NCBI RefSeq assembly: GCF_003024675.1
Contig: NZ_PYLP01000005.1
Coordinates: 1 to 64,000 of the forward strand
Length of the DNA stretch: 64,000 nucleotides
Source of the DNA: Faecalibacillus faecis
Lineage (GTDB): Bacteria > Bacillota_I > Bacilli_A > Erysipelotrichales > Coprobacillaceae
Direction of reading: 5' to 3'
Part shown: in pieces, positions 7,949 through 16,027 of the stretch
Numbering within the stretch: position 1 is the stretch's first letter
How the letters are laid out: every line of letters begins with the position of its first letter
Program-made: the position numbers and the translations under genes
Notes under the pieces: model-generated
Told to the model about the DNA's origin: nothing
The model's database searches: none
The model's input: the letters and a program-made list of their open reading frames with translations, nothing else

Positions 7949-8965
7949 TTAAAATGAACTTAGATACGCTTTTAACACCTTCATATGTGCCGTTGATAAA
8001 GGTAATTGATTAATTTCTTCTAACGTATACATATTTTCTATTTCTTTATCTAAAATAAAATGATACACATGCATCCGCCATGTGCGATGACTAAAAACAT
8101 GTTTAATATCTTTAATGTGTGCTTGAATTATTAAATTTTGTTGATATTCTTCTTGAAATGAAGAAACAAAACTATAAGGACTTTCAACGTCATATTGAAC
8201 AAAACCATAAAGATTTTCTAAAAGCCCACCTGGTGGATTTTGTATCAAGAAATATTTATTTTGATATGTGATAATGCCTGTAATATAGCTTATTTCTTGT
8301 TTTTTGATCTTTTTTATATTAATTGGTAAAACATCCATTTGTTTCTTTTTAAAAGCTAAACAGCCTTTTTGAATAGGACATTCTAAGCATAAGGGATGAA
8401 CAGGTTTACAAATCGTAGCACCTAAATCCATCATTCCTTGATTATAAGCAGAAGCATCATGATTTAAAATTAGCTCTTGTACAATTTGATAGATCTTCTT
8501 TTGAACTTTTGTTTCCGCAATATTTTCTTTTATTAAATAATAACGACTAATAATCCTCAAAACATTGCCATCAACAGCAGGAACTTGCTTTCCATAAGCA
8601 ATAGAGCTAATCGCACCTGCTGTATATTCACCAATTCCTTTTAAAGATAAAATAGCATCATATTCATAAGGAAAAACACCTTGATACTTTTCTAAAATAA
8701 TTTGTGCACTTTCATGTATATGCTTAGCACGACGATAATAACCTAATCCTTCCCACATTTTATAAACTTCTTCTAAAGAAGCACTCGCTAGTGCTTCTAC
8801 ATTTGGAAAGTTTTTTAAAAAACGATTATAGTAAGGAATAACCGTTTCTGTCGTCGTTTGTTGAAGCATAATTTCACTGATCCATATATGATAAGGATCT
8901 TGATCTTTACGCCATGGAAAATCTCTTTTATTTTCTTGATACCATTTAATTAATTGTTTTTGCAT
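7949..8965 (-). CDS. mutY: A/G-specific adenine glycosylase
   Basis: A 338-residue base-excision repair enzyme that removes adenine mispaired with 8-oxoguanine. The N-terminal helix-hairpin-helix domain contains the catalytic Glu in WISEIMLQQT (E31) and the Asp in PAVDGNVLR (D132). Four cysteines spaced C-x6-C-x2-C-x5-C (186, 193, 196, 202) form the 4Fe-4S cluster. The C-terminal part (about 225-330) is the NUDIX-like domain that reads 8-oxoG. Length is normal. It is the second DNA-repair glycosylase within 3 kb, with tag, but the two are separated by 2 genes. Confidence 0.95.
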   Translation of the reverse strand: MQKQLIKWYQENKRDFPWRKDQDPYHIWISEIMLQQTTTETVIPYYNRFLKNFPNVEALASASLEEVYKMWEGLGYYRRAKHIHESAQIILEKYQGVFPYEYDAILSLKGIGEYTAGAISSIAYGKQVPAVDGNVLRIISRYYLIKENIAETKVQKKIYQIVQELILNHDASAYNQGMMDLGATICKPVHPLCLECPIQKGCLAFKKKQMDVLPINIKKIKKQEISYITGIITYQNKYFLIQNPPGGLLENLYGFVQYDVESPYSFVSSFQEEYQQNLIIQAHIKDIKHVFSHRTWRMHVYHFILDKEIENMYTLEEINQLPLSTAHMKVLKAYLSSF

Positions 8966-9000
8966 AATGTAACCTCAAAAATGAGTATACCATTAAATCC

Positions 9001-9414
9001 TTATAAAAGCATTAAAAGTGTCCCAGCAATTAAACAAATAAATCCACATAGAGATTTCTTATTAAGTTTTTCATGAAAAACAAAATAAGAGAAAATAACC
9101 GTTACTACTAAACTTAATTTATCAATTGGAACAACCACACTTGCTGGTCCCATTTGTAATGCCTTGTAGTAACAAAGCCATGAAGCTCCTGTTGAAAGTC
9201 CTGAAACAATCAAAAAGAACCATGTTCTCGTTGAAATTGATGATAAAGATTGATGACTTCCTCCAACCAATACCATTAACCATGAAAAAAATAACACGAC
9301 AATTGTACGTAACGCTGTAACCACATGTGAATCTGTTTTTTTAATACCGCATTTAGCTAAAATAGATGTAATTTCTACAAAGAACGCAGAACCAAATGCA
9401 CATAATACCCACAT
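9001..9414 (-). CDS. EamA-family (DMT) membrane protein, single-domain
   Basis: A 137-residue protein with four to five hydrophobic segments and the typical EamA ending (VVPIDKLSLVVTVIFSYFVFHEKLNKKSLCGFICLIAGTLLMLL). Family members export metabolites; single-domain forms are expected to dimerise. The start at 9414 is preferred over an upstream ATG because GAGGGGAG stands 8 bp before it. The IS605 element starts about 40 bp upstream and may have replaced part of the original promoter: a TATAAT is present at about 9437-9442 on the reverse strand, but the expected -35 position falls in the IS hairpin. Substrate unknown. Confidence 0.8.
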   Translation of the reverse strand: MWVLCAFGSAFFVEITSILAKCGIKKTDSHVVTALRTIVVLFFSWLMVLVGGSHQSLSSISTRTWFFLIVSGLSTGASWLCYYKALQMGPASVVVPIDKLSLVVTVIFSYFVFHEKLNKKSLCGFICLIAGTLLMLL

Positions 9415-9456
9415 ATAATCATCTCCCCTCAATGATTATAATACTTTTTACCAAAT

Positions 9457-9493
9457 GTTGCCGTAAAGCTCCCAGCTTTACGGCAACTTTTTT
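9457..9493 (+). terminator. Perfect 14-bp hairpin with T run at IS left end
   Basis: Arms 9457-9470 and 9474-9487 (GTTGCCGTAAAGCT and its complement) flank a CCC loop, followed by six T. In IS200-type elements left-end hairpins are bound by TnpA and also stop read-through into the transposase gene; both uses fit here. Confidence 0.75.
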
Positions 9494-9548
9494 AAGCTTT
9501 TATCAATAATATATATCATTAGATATCTTTTAGTAGTATAATGTATTC

Positions 9549-9941
9549 ATGAAGTACAAATCGAATAATAATGTGATCTATTCCTGCAAATATCATGTTG
9601 TATTCTGTCCAAAATATCGACGTCCCGTTCTTGTAGATGGTGTTGATGATTGCTTAAAGGAGTTGATTAAAGAAACCTGCGATCAATTGAATGTCGAAAT
9701 CATTGAAATGGAAATCATGCCCGATCATGTACATTTGCTTATGGGAGTAGATCCACAATATGGTATTCACAAAGCAGTTAAAAGAATCAAGGGTTACTCT
9801 TCCAGAGTGTTGAGACAGGAGTTTCCCTGGCTGAAATCAAGAATCCCAACACTATGGACCAATAGCTATTTTGTATCTACTGTAGGTGGTGCACCACTTT
9901 CTGTAATTAAGCAGTATATTGAAGATCAAAAAAACGTTTAG
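9549..9941 (+). CDS. tnpA: IS200/IS605 transposase TnpA
   Basis: A 130-residue Y1 HUH transposase that cuts and joins single-stranded IS ends. The metal-binding HUH motif is MPDHVHLLM (His60, His62) and the catalytic tyrosine lies in VIKQYIEDQKN (about Tyr123). Length is normal for the family and no lesion is seen, so it could be active. A TATAAT (9537-9542) stands only 6 bp before the ATG, which would give an almost leaderless transcript; no clear ribosome site is visible. Confidence 0.95.
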   Translation: MKYKSNNNVIYSCKYHVVFCPKYRRPVLVDGVDDCLKELIKETCDQLNVEIIEMEIMPDHVHLLMGVDPQYGIHKAVKRIKGYSSRVLRQEFPWLKSRIPTLWTNSYFVSTVGGAPLSVIKQYIEDQKNV

Positions 9942-9950
9942 GTGATATCT

Positions 9951-11032
9951 ATGCAATTAACAGAAACAGTCAAGCTTTATCCAAATAAATATCAAACAGA
10001 ATTAATCAAGGCAACGATGTCGGAATATATTTCTACAGTCAATAAGCTTGTTTTTGATGCTGCTAATGGAAGATCTATTACAAAGATGACAACGGCAGAT
10101 GTAAAGGCTGATCTTCCAAGTGCCTTATGTAATCAATGTATCCGAGATGCCAAGTCCATCATAAGAAAATATAATAAGGCTTTAAGAAATTCAAATACTA
10201 AAGTAAGACTTCCTGTTTTGAAAAAATGTGCTGTTATATCAACAATCAAAATTTTAGAATCAATGATGATTGTATAAGCTTTCCAGTAATGATCAATGGA
10301 AAGTCAAAACGTATATCAGTCAAAACAAAAATATCCAAAAGACAGAGATTGATATTTCCATCCAGTAAATTAGGAACGATGCGCATTGTTGTAAAAGGAC
10401 ATGATCTCGTAGCACAGATCGTTTATGATGCAAAAGAAGATGATGCTTTTTCAAATGACAATGTCATGGGCGTTGATCTTGGAATCAAATGTCCTGCTGT
10501 AAGCTATTGTCCAGATGGAAGTGTTAAGTTTTATGGAAATGGGAGAAAAAACAAATATATAAGAAGACACTACAATAATCTTCGAAAAAGATTTCAAAAA
10601 GCTAAGAAGCCAAAGGCAGTTGTTAAAATCAACAACAAAGAACAACGTATCCTGAAAGATATAGATCATAAACTAAGTCGCGAAATCGTAAATACGGCAA
10701 AAGCTCATGACATATCAGTAATCAAATTAGAGCGACTTCAAAACATACGCTCTACGACAAGAACAAGTCGAAAAAACAATCATAGCCTGCATACATGGTC
10801 GTTCTATAGACTTGCTACATTTATAGAATACAAAGCAAAACTGGCAGGCATAGAAGTTGAGTATGTAGATCCAGCGTATACAAGTCAGATCTGTCCAATA
10901 TGTGGAAGTGTTCATCATGCAAATGACAGAAAATATACGTGCAGATGTGGATTTCATACACATAGGGATCTGCTAGGAGCAATAAATATATGCAACTCAA
11001 CTGAGTATATTGGTAACAGATATACTGCCTAG
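9951..11032 (+). pseudogene. tnpB: tnpB (RNA-guided nuclease of IS605), split by a -1 frameshift
   Basis: The first frame runs from the ATG at 9951 (preceded by AGGTGAT; a GTG at 9942 is less likely) to a stop at about 10277; the second continues from near 10226 to 11032. Adding one A to the A6 run at 10221-10226 gives an uninterrupted protein of about 360 residues reading ...LPVLKKMCCYINNQNFRI. The second part holds the RuvC residues (GVDLGIK, IKLERLQN, and the Asp in THRDLLGAIN) and a zinc ribbon (CPICG ... CRCG). Family members are nucleases guided by an RNA from the IS right end. All catalytic residues survive, so slippage at the A run could restore function; otherwise the gene is dead. 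Confidence 0.88.
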
Positions 11033-11168
11033 AGAACTATAGGTTCTGCTCTAGGAGGGGTAATGGCATACCCCTATCTTGCACTGCGACCTATCAGAAA
11101 TGAACTGGTCAGCCAACGATGTTGGCAGGTAGCAAGAATCCCCTGTCTTTAGACATGGGGAGTGTCAA
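11033..11168 (+). ncRNA. IS605 right end, candidate omega-RNA scaffold
   Basis: Downstream of tnpB there are three hairpins: AGGGGT/ACCCCT (11056-11075), GCCAAC GAT GTTGGC (11112-11126) and CCCC-TGTC TTTA GACA-T-GGGG (11140-11160). In IS605-family elements the TnpB guide RNA is made from the 3' part of tnpB through the right end, with the guide reading into the flanking DNA. The hairpins are seen; transcription as a guide RNA is inferred from the family. Confidence 0.5.
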
Positions 11169-11226
11169 AAATAATGCTTACAAATAACAAAAATTAAAAA
11201 AAATACTCCTCAATTGGAGCATTCTT

Positions 11227-11625
11227 TTACCAACTCATTTCTAATATTTCTTCATGTTTTTCTTTTAATTGTTTTAAACCTTGATAAGTCTTAACTATTT
11301 TATGATTTTTAATATAAAGTAAATTTGTTGGTTGTATAGTTTGCTTTTTAATCTTTATCTCCTTATCTTTCATTTCTACAAAATAAACACTATCTGTTGC
11401 TTTAGTTAAAGAACCGATTCCATTATCACTATTAATACTGTCCTTATTTTCTAGTGAATAAAAATAAACCCAATATTCATGTTGATTTTCTTTTAAAACT
11501 TCACTTACTTGGATATGATTGTACTTTTTATAAGGGTCTTTATTATTAAAACTATAAAATCCTATCACAATAAATACAACTAAAAATATAACTACGATCA
11601 TTAATTTTTGTTTTGTCTTTTTCAT
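11227..11625 (-). CDS. Membrane-anchored thioredoxin-like protein lacking the CxxC motif
   Basis: About 132 residues from the ATG at 11625 (GAGGAG upstream; the ATG at 11652 has no such site). Residues 7-27 form one membrane anchor. The following part, VLKENQHEYWVYFYSLEN, is similar to the strand entering the active site of bacteriocin-transport accessory thioredoxins, but the expected Cys-x-x-Cys is replaced by residues without cysteine. The C-terminal part (LLYIKNHKIVKTYQGLKQL) resembles the last strand and helix of that fold. It is the last gene of a permease-ATPase operon. A non-catalytic accessory role is an inference. Confidence 0.55.
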   Translation of the reverse strand: MKKTKQKLMIVVIFLVVFIVIGFYSFNNKDPYKKYNHIQVSEVLKENQHEYWVYFYSLENKDSINSDNGIGSLTKATDSVYFVEMKDKEIKIKKQTIQPTNLLYIKNHKIVKTYQGLKQLKEKHEEILEMSW

Positions 11626-11644
11626 AATCTTTTCTCCTCGTCTT

Positions 11645-12403
11645 TTAAACATGTGCTAAATCCATTTTTGTCGTTATCGCAATAATATCTCGATAATATT
11701 CTTCTTGTGTTTTATTATTTTTTTCTAAACATTTCGATATTTTTCCATCTTCTAAATAAAGTAATCTATTCGAATAAGAAGCAACAAGACTATCATGCGT
11801 TACCATTACAATGGTCGTATGATTTTCTTTGTTTATTTTTTTAAATAATTCCATTAGTTCTTTCGCATTTTCACAATCAAGATTTCCTGTGGGTTCATCC
11901 GCAAAAATGATTTTTGGTTTCATAATCAACGCTCTTGCGATAGCGGCTCTTTGTTGTTGACCTCCTGAACATTGAAGTGGATATTTATCAAGTATTTCTT
12001 CAATATTTAATTGTTTTGTTAATTGATTTAATCTTTCTTGTTGAATTTTTGGATCAATATTATTAATTCTAAGCGAAAATAAAATATTATCTTTGATTCT
12101 TAATGATTCTATTAAATTATAGTTTTGGAAAATAAAACCTATTTCTTTTTTTCTTAAAAGTGCTTTTTCGTTTTCTGACATTGTCATTAAATTATGAAGA
12201 TTTATTTGTATTTTACCATTTGTTGCTTCATCAATCGTTGATAAAACATTTATCAATGTGGTTTTTCCTGAACCAGAAGTTCCCATAATACAAATAAATT
12301 CACTTTCTTCTACTTCTAAACTTACATCTTTTAAAGCCACTTTAGAAAAAGCACTATAAGGATTATAGACTTTCTTTAAGTTTTCCACTTTTATTGCTTT
12401 CAT
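11645..12403 (-). CDS. ABC transporter ATP-binding protein (MacB/BceA-like), module 1
   Basis: A 252-residue ATPase with Walker A GTSGSGKTT (about 42-50), Q-loop FIFQNYN, signature CSGGQQQR, Walker B IIFADEPTGNL and switch His in MVTHD. The DEPTGNLD pattern is typical of the MacB/LolD/BceA class working with FtsX-like permeases in peptide-antibiotic resistance or lipoprotein release. Its start overlaps the permease stop (ATGA at 12400-12403), and the AAAAGGAGG ribosome site lies inside the permease's last codons. It is the second gene of the operon whose promoter region carries the LytTR-type repeat at 13774-13804. Confidence 0.93.
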   Translation of the reverse strand: MKAIKVENLKKVYNPYSAFSKVALKDVSLEVEESEFICIMGTSGSGKTTLINVLSTIDEATNGKIQINLHNLMTMSENEKALLRKKEIGFIFQNYNLIESLRIKDNILFSLRINNIDPKIQQERLNQLTKQLNIEEILDKYPLQCSGGQQQRAAIARALIMKPKIIFADEPTGNLDCENAKELMELFKKINKENHTTIVMVTHDSLVASYSNRLLYLEDGKISKCLEKNNKTQEEYYRDIIAITTKMDLAHV

Positions 12404-13704
12404 AATGTATTCCTCCTTTTACTCATATAAACAACAATTTGTGAAATTAAATAAGGAATCATGTATTCCAAAACAAGGCATAAAATGATTGATAGGCTGA
12501 TTTGTATTTTCAAATAAAAGACACTTATTATACAAAACATATAAATCAAAGTAAAAATCCAAAATAAACCATAAAAATAATTTCCTTGTTGTGTAGAAAC
12601 CTGTATAACTTCTTTTCTGTTTAATCCTATTTTAAATAAATTAGAATAATGATTTTTCTTTTCATATAAATCAATAAAGAAACGATTCATCAAACTTGTA
12701 CTTAATAAAATATTAATTAAAATAAACGCAATTTGTAAGATCATAAAAATGAATGGTCTTTGAGTCGTTACAAGAATAAACGTAGGAAATAAAATAATTG
12801 ATAACATAATATAAACTATTAAAGATTTTGATTGTTGCATAAAAATAGAAACATCTCCTAAAGATACATATTTTTCTCCTGATAATTTCAAATGATCAAA
12901 CATATCTAATATTGTATGGGGAATAAAATAATAAAACATCCCATAAGCACCTATCGCTCCAATACAGGCCGCAATAGAAAATCCTGCATTTAATTCATAA
13001 GAAGAATACATGGTAAGGATTCCTAACATATAAGCAATAATATAAACGGTATCTGGTATTTTTAAGATGCGTTTATCTTCTTTATAGTGATTCATTGTAT
13101 GATTTGTAAGAAGTTCACAAATATTTGTAGAAAGCGCATATCTTGTTTCTAAAAATACAATAAATATAAAGAGGATTCCTACAATCATAAAGAGAAATTC
13201 ATAGAGTTCTTTATTGAGTAATATTAAAGGCATTTCTATTTTTAAATAGGATTTTATAAAATATAAAAACAATGGATTTAAAAATAAATAAACAAGATTT
13301 GAAATCAATAAGGAAATACTCATTACAACAACCATTTGAATCATCTTATAACCTATAATTTGTATTAGGTTATAACCTGATAATTTTAATAAACCTATCT
13401 CTCTTGAAGTCATTAAACAATGATAATAACAGCTATAACTTATAAGTGAGATGCAAATAACGAGTAAAACAAAAGATAATAGAATAACAATAAAATTATC
13501 ATTGAGTTTGACTACATCCTCTGGTAAAGCATAAGCTGCATCAAAAACAACTTTATGGCCTATTTTAATGATCTTTTTAAGATAAGGATTTGTAAAAAAC
13601 TGTATAAACAATAAACAAACAACGAATGTTGCACTCAAAGAATAAATAAAACTCATCAATTTTTTCTTTTCGACAAACAACATATGAATTGCCATCTTAA
13701 TCAT
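12400..13704 (-). CDS. ABC transporter permease, module 1
   Basis: About 434 residues from the ATG at 13704 (GGAAGG 8 bp upstream; a GTG at 13713 overlaps that site). It has eight or so hydrophobic segments and repeated loops such as CLMTSREIGLLKLSGYNLIQIIGYK, matching the cytoplasmic FtsX-type signature (short exchange with the ATPase). It lacks the large extracytoplasmic domain of full-length BceB (about 650 residues). Its partner ATPase follows at 11645-12403. A second permease with the same organisation is encoded at 14565-15833, and the two modules may work together. Substrate unknown; defence against or export of a peptide is a reasonable guess from the family. Confidence 0.8.
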   Translation of the reverse strand: MIKMAIHMLFVEKKKLMSFIYSLSATFVVCLLFIQFFTNPYLKKIIKIGHKVVFDAAYALPEDVVKLNDNFIVILLSFVLLVICISLISYSCYYHCLMTSREIGLLKLSGYNLIQIIGYKMIQMVVVMSISLLISNLVYLFLNPLFLYFIKSYLKIEMPLILLNKELYEFLFMIVGILFIFIVFLETRYALSTNICELLTNHTMNHYKEDKRILKIPDTVYIIAYMLGILTMYSSYELNAGFSIAACIGAIGAYGMFYYFIPHTILDMFDHLKLSGEKYVSLGDVSIFMQQSKSLIVYIMLSIILFPTFILVTTQRPFIFMILQIAFILINILLSTSLMNRFFIDLYEKKNHYSNLFKIGLNRKEVIQVSTQQGNYFYGLFWIFTLIYMFCIISVFYLKIQISLSIILCLVLEYMIPYLISQIVVYMSKRRNTL

Positions 13705-13773
13705 AAACATCACCTTCCCTTGTTCTTTACAATTTCATCATAGTCTTATTTTTTTTAATGTTTAGAAAAGAGG

Positions 13774-13804
13774 CACCAACAACCAAGATTACGTCATCAA
13801 CAAC
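13774..13804. promoter_or_regulatory. Predicted LytTR-type direct repeat upstream of ABC module 1
   Basis: CACCAACAAC (13774-13783) and CATCAACAAC (13795-13804) are repeated with a period of exactly 21 bp, two helical turns. On the reverse strand they read GTTGTTGGTG and GTTGTTGATG, containing the GTTNRK core known for LytTR regulators. They sit about 70-100 bp before the permease start, upstream of a weak promoter (CTAAAC-17-TATGAT), as expected for activation. An equivalent pair is at 15949-15979. Confidence 0.65.
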
Positions 13805-13839
13805 AAAAAAGCTCCACATAAATGGAACTTTGTTTTCTT

Positions 13840-14580
13840 TTATAACTCCATAGATATTTTAACAATCTTAGAAAAATAAGTATCAAATGAATCATCATTT
13901 TTCATTAGATGATCTTTTATTTTTCCATCTTCAATGTAATACATTTGTGAAGAATAGGCTGCATCTAAAGGATCATGGGTTACCATAATAACCGTTATCT
14001 TATCTTCTTGATTTACTTTTTCTAAGTATTGCATGAGTTGTTTTGAACGAACGCCGTCAAGATTTCCTGTCGGTTCATCAGCGAAGATAATCTTTGGATG
14101 CATAATGAGTGTTCTAGCAACCGCTACTCTTTGGGTTTGTCCTCCTGAACATTCAAAGGGATATTTATCTAAAATATCGGTAATTTCCAATTCACCAACA
14201 ATACGATCAAAATCATCTTGATCTATTTTTTTCTTAGAGAGTTTTAATGGTAATTGGATATTTTCTCTAATAGTAAGTGTATCTAATAAATTAAAGTTTT
14301 GAAAAATAAAACCGATGTTTTCTTTTCTAAAATGTGCTTTTTCACTATCAGACATTTCAAATATATTTTTACCATAAATAAATAATTTACCCTTTGTAAG
14401 ATCATCAATTGTCGATAAAATATTCAACAATGTAGTTTTTCCTGAACCACTCTTTCCCATAATCGTAATAAATTCGCCTTCTTTAATACTTAAAGAAATT
14501 TGATCTAAAGCTAATTTAGGATTTTGACTTAAAGGATTATAAATTTTTGTAAGCATTTCTGTTTTTATGATTTCTTCCAT
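13840..14580 (-). CDS. ABC transporter ATP-binding protein (MacB/BceA-like), module 2
   Basis: A 246-residue ATPase closely similar to the one at 11645-12403: Walker A GKSGSGKTT, Q-loop FIFQNFN, signature CSGGQTQR, Walker B IIFADEPTGNLDG and switch MVTHD are all intact. Its start overlaps the end of the preceding permease gene by 16 bp, and GGGAGAAG within that gene is the likely ribosome site. The similarity of the two ATPases and permeases suggests that the modules arose by tandem duplication. No gene follows in this operon before the module 1 promoter region. Confidence 0.93.
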   Translation of the reverse strand: MEEIIKTEMLTKIYNPLSQNPKLALDQISLSIKEGEFITIMGKSGSGKTTLLNILSTIDDLTKGKLFIYGKNIFEMSDSEKAHFRKENIGFIFQNFNLLDTLTIRENIQLPLKLSKKKIDQDDFDRIVGELEITDILDKYPFECSGGQTQRVAVARTLIMHPKIIFADEPTGNLDGVRSKQLMQYLEKVNQEDKITVIMVTHDPLDAAYSSQMYYIEDGKIKDHLMKNDDSFDTYFSKIVKISMEL

Positions 14581-15833
14581 GATAATACACTTCTCCCTTC
14601 TTTATAATCTGTGATAAGATACATCACAGTCATTGGAATAATATAAGCTAAACAAATAAATAGTGCTTTTAATGGTAATACTTCTTTGAGAATCAATGAA
14701 ATAGATAACGTTAAAAGATAAATGCTGATACACATAAATAAAGTAAGATAGAATAAGAATATTTCTTTTTTACTATATTTTTTTATAGACTTTAAATCAT
14801 ACCCTAATGTGAATAACTTTTTATAAGAGTTTTTATTTTCTAATCTTCTGATATTAAGTCTTTGATAAATAATATAGTTTAAGATAAGATTTGTGAAAAC
14901 ATACATCAAGACAAATTCAATAAAAAATCCAGATATATCAACATAAACATAAATCATGACTGGCATCATTAAATTGATTAAAATACTTAATAAAATCAAC
15001 ATACTCATTTGATTAATAATAAAAATATAATTCTTTAAAACAACCATCATTTCACCAGAAACATTTTTTCTTTGAATAATTGTTTGAATTATCCTAGGAA
15101 GTGTATATTTTACAATTCCATTGACTCCAAAGACACATAATGAAAGTGGAACAATTAAATCAATCTTTAAAGTTGAGGTAGTCATAACATAAAGACCATA
15201 GATAAATAAAAACAAATAAAGAACTTCTTTAAATAAACTCTTTGTCTTAATCTTGTAAGAAATAACTTCATCACCTTTTACTAAATGTGTTGTTGGTGTT
15301 TGAATAATATATCTGAATTCAACAAAAATAATAACTAATATCGTTAGAAAGAAAAACGCTAACGTATCTGTATATCCTTTTCCAAAAAGGGCAGTATCTA
15401 CATGTTCATGTAAATAAAATGAAATAAACTTAAATAATAAAGGTGTTACTACAATGCGTAATAAAGTAAATAATATAAGTGAAACAACTAAAATAATAAC
15501 GAGTTGTATTACAAAAAATACAACTATTTCTTGATTAGTATGACCAAATATTTTTAATAAGCCTAAAATTCTTGAATGAACTTTATTATAGTAATTAGCA
15601 GAATAAACAATCAAATAAATACAAATAAGCATAAATACCAAAAGAACAGTTGATCTAAACAAATCCATAAAGAACGCTGTTAGATCATCCATATTTAAAT
15701 TTGGATTAAGCGTTGTATTATAAAACATACTTAATATCAAACTAAGTAATAATAATGATCCTGTTATAACCCCTATCATACTTATATTCTTTTTCATCTC
15801 TTTAAAGAAATATTTAAAAGTAAAACCAATCAT
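14565..15833 (-). CDS. ABC transporter permease, module 2
   Basis: A 422-residue protein with about eight to ten hydrophobic segments, beginning MIGFTFKYFFKEMKKNISMIG and containing the loop YYNKVHSRILGLLKIFGHTNQEI, the FtsX-like coupling segment. Like the module 1 permease it lacks the large extracellular domain of BceB. Module 1 and 2 permeases align in layout but are clearly diverged. The start has GAAGGG 9 bp upstream. It is first in the operon and its upstream region, shared with the divergent LytTR operon, carries the repeat at 15949-15979. Confidence 0.8.
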   Translation of the reverse strand: MIGFTFKYFFKEMKKNISMIGVITGSLLLLSLILSMFYNTTLNPNLNMDDLTAFFMDLFRSTVLLVFMLICIYLIVYSANYYNKVHSRILGLLKIFGHTNQEIVVFFVIQLVIILVVSLILFTLLRIVVTPLLFKFISFYLHEHVDTALFGKGYTDTLAFFFLTILVIIFVEFRYIIQTPTTHLVKGDEVISYKIKTKSLFKEVLYLFLFIYGLYVMTTSTLKIDLIVPLSLCVFGVNGIVKYTLPRIIQTIIQRKNVSGEMMVVLKNYIFIINQMSMLILLSILINLMMPVMIYVYVDISGFFIEFVLMYVFTNLILNYIIYQRLNIRRLENKNSYKKLFTLGYDLKSIKKYSKKEIFLFYLTLFMCISIYLLTLSISLILKEVLPLKALFICLAYIIPMTVMYLITDYKEGRSVLSWKKS

Positions 15834-15948
15834 ATATCTTTTCCCTTCTTTCTTTTCCTTACACCCTCAATGTAGACTATAGAGTAGGTTTATACTCAAG
15901 TATTTTTTTAATTATTGTTTAATTTCTTTCTCATTTAATTAAAAAAGG

Positions 15949-15979
15949 CACCAACAACAGTTAATGTGACATCAACAAC
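15949..15979. promoter_or_regulatory. Predicted LytTR-type direct repeat between divergent operons
   Basis: CACCAACAAC (15949-15958) and CATCAACAAC (15970-15979) repeat with a 21-bp period, the same sequence order and spacing as at 13774-13804, and the preceding GG is conserved too. The repeat lies between ABC module 2 and the membrane protein/LytTR operon, whose TATAAT at 16004-16009 lacks a -35 consensus; the repeat ends where that -35 would start. Autoregulation is inferred. Confidence 0.65.
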
Positions 15980-16027
15980 AAAAGAAAATAGAAAAGAATA
16001 TGTTATAATACAAAGCAGGAGGAAGTT

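Larger units (their letters stand above)
9450..11168 (+). mobile_element. IS200/IS605-family insertion sequence
   Basis: The element holds tnpA (single-strand HUH transposase) and tnpB in the same direction, flanked by a perfect hairpin at the left (9457-9487) and a right end with three hairpins and the family-typical terminal stretch GCAAGAATCCCC...GGGGAGTGTCAAA (11132-11168). Such elements have no terminal inverted repeats and insert 3' of a short tetra- or pentanucleotide; TTAC at 9448-9451 is a candidate target, but the exact ends are inferred. tnpB is frameshifted. Confidence 0.9.

Noticed and set aside
10451-10963. Reverse-strand ORFs inside tnpB
   Set aside because: Both are antisense to a clearly coding, family-conserved sequence and have no ribosome sites.
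9549-11032. Cargo or phage region around the IS605 element
   Set aside because: Genes on both sides are ordinary chromosomal genes without integrase, and the element contains only tnpA and tnpB.
13705-16027. Bacteriocin or pheromone precursor gene in the ABC/LytTR cluster
   Set aside because: The intergenic spaces (126 and 194 bp) contain promoter-like sequence and the repeats, and no small frame with a ribosome site and leader was seen.
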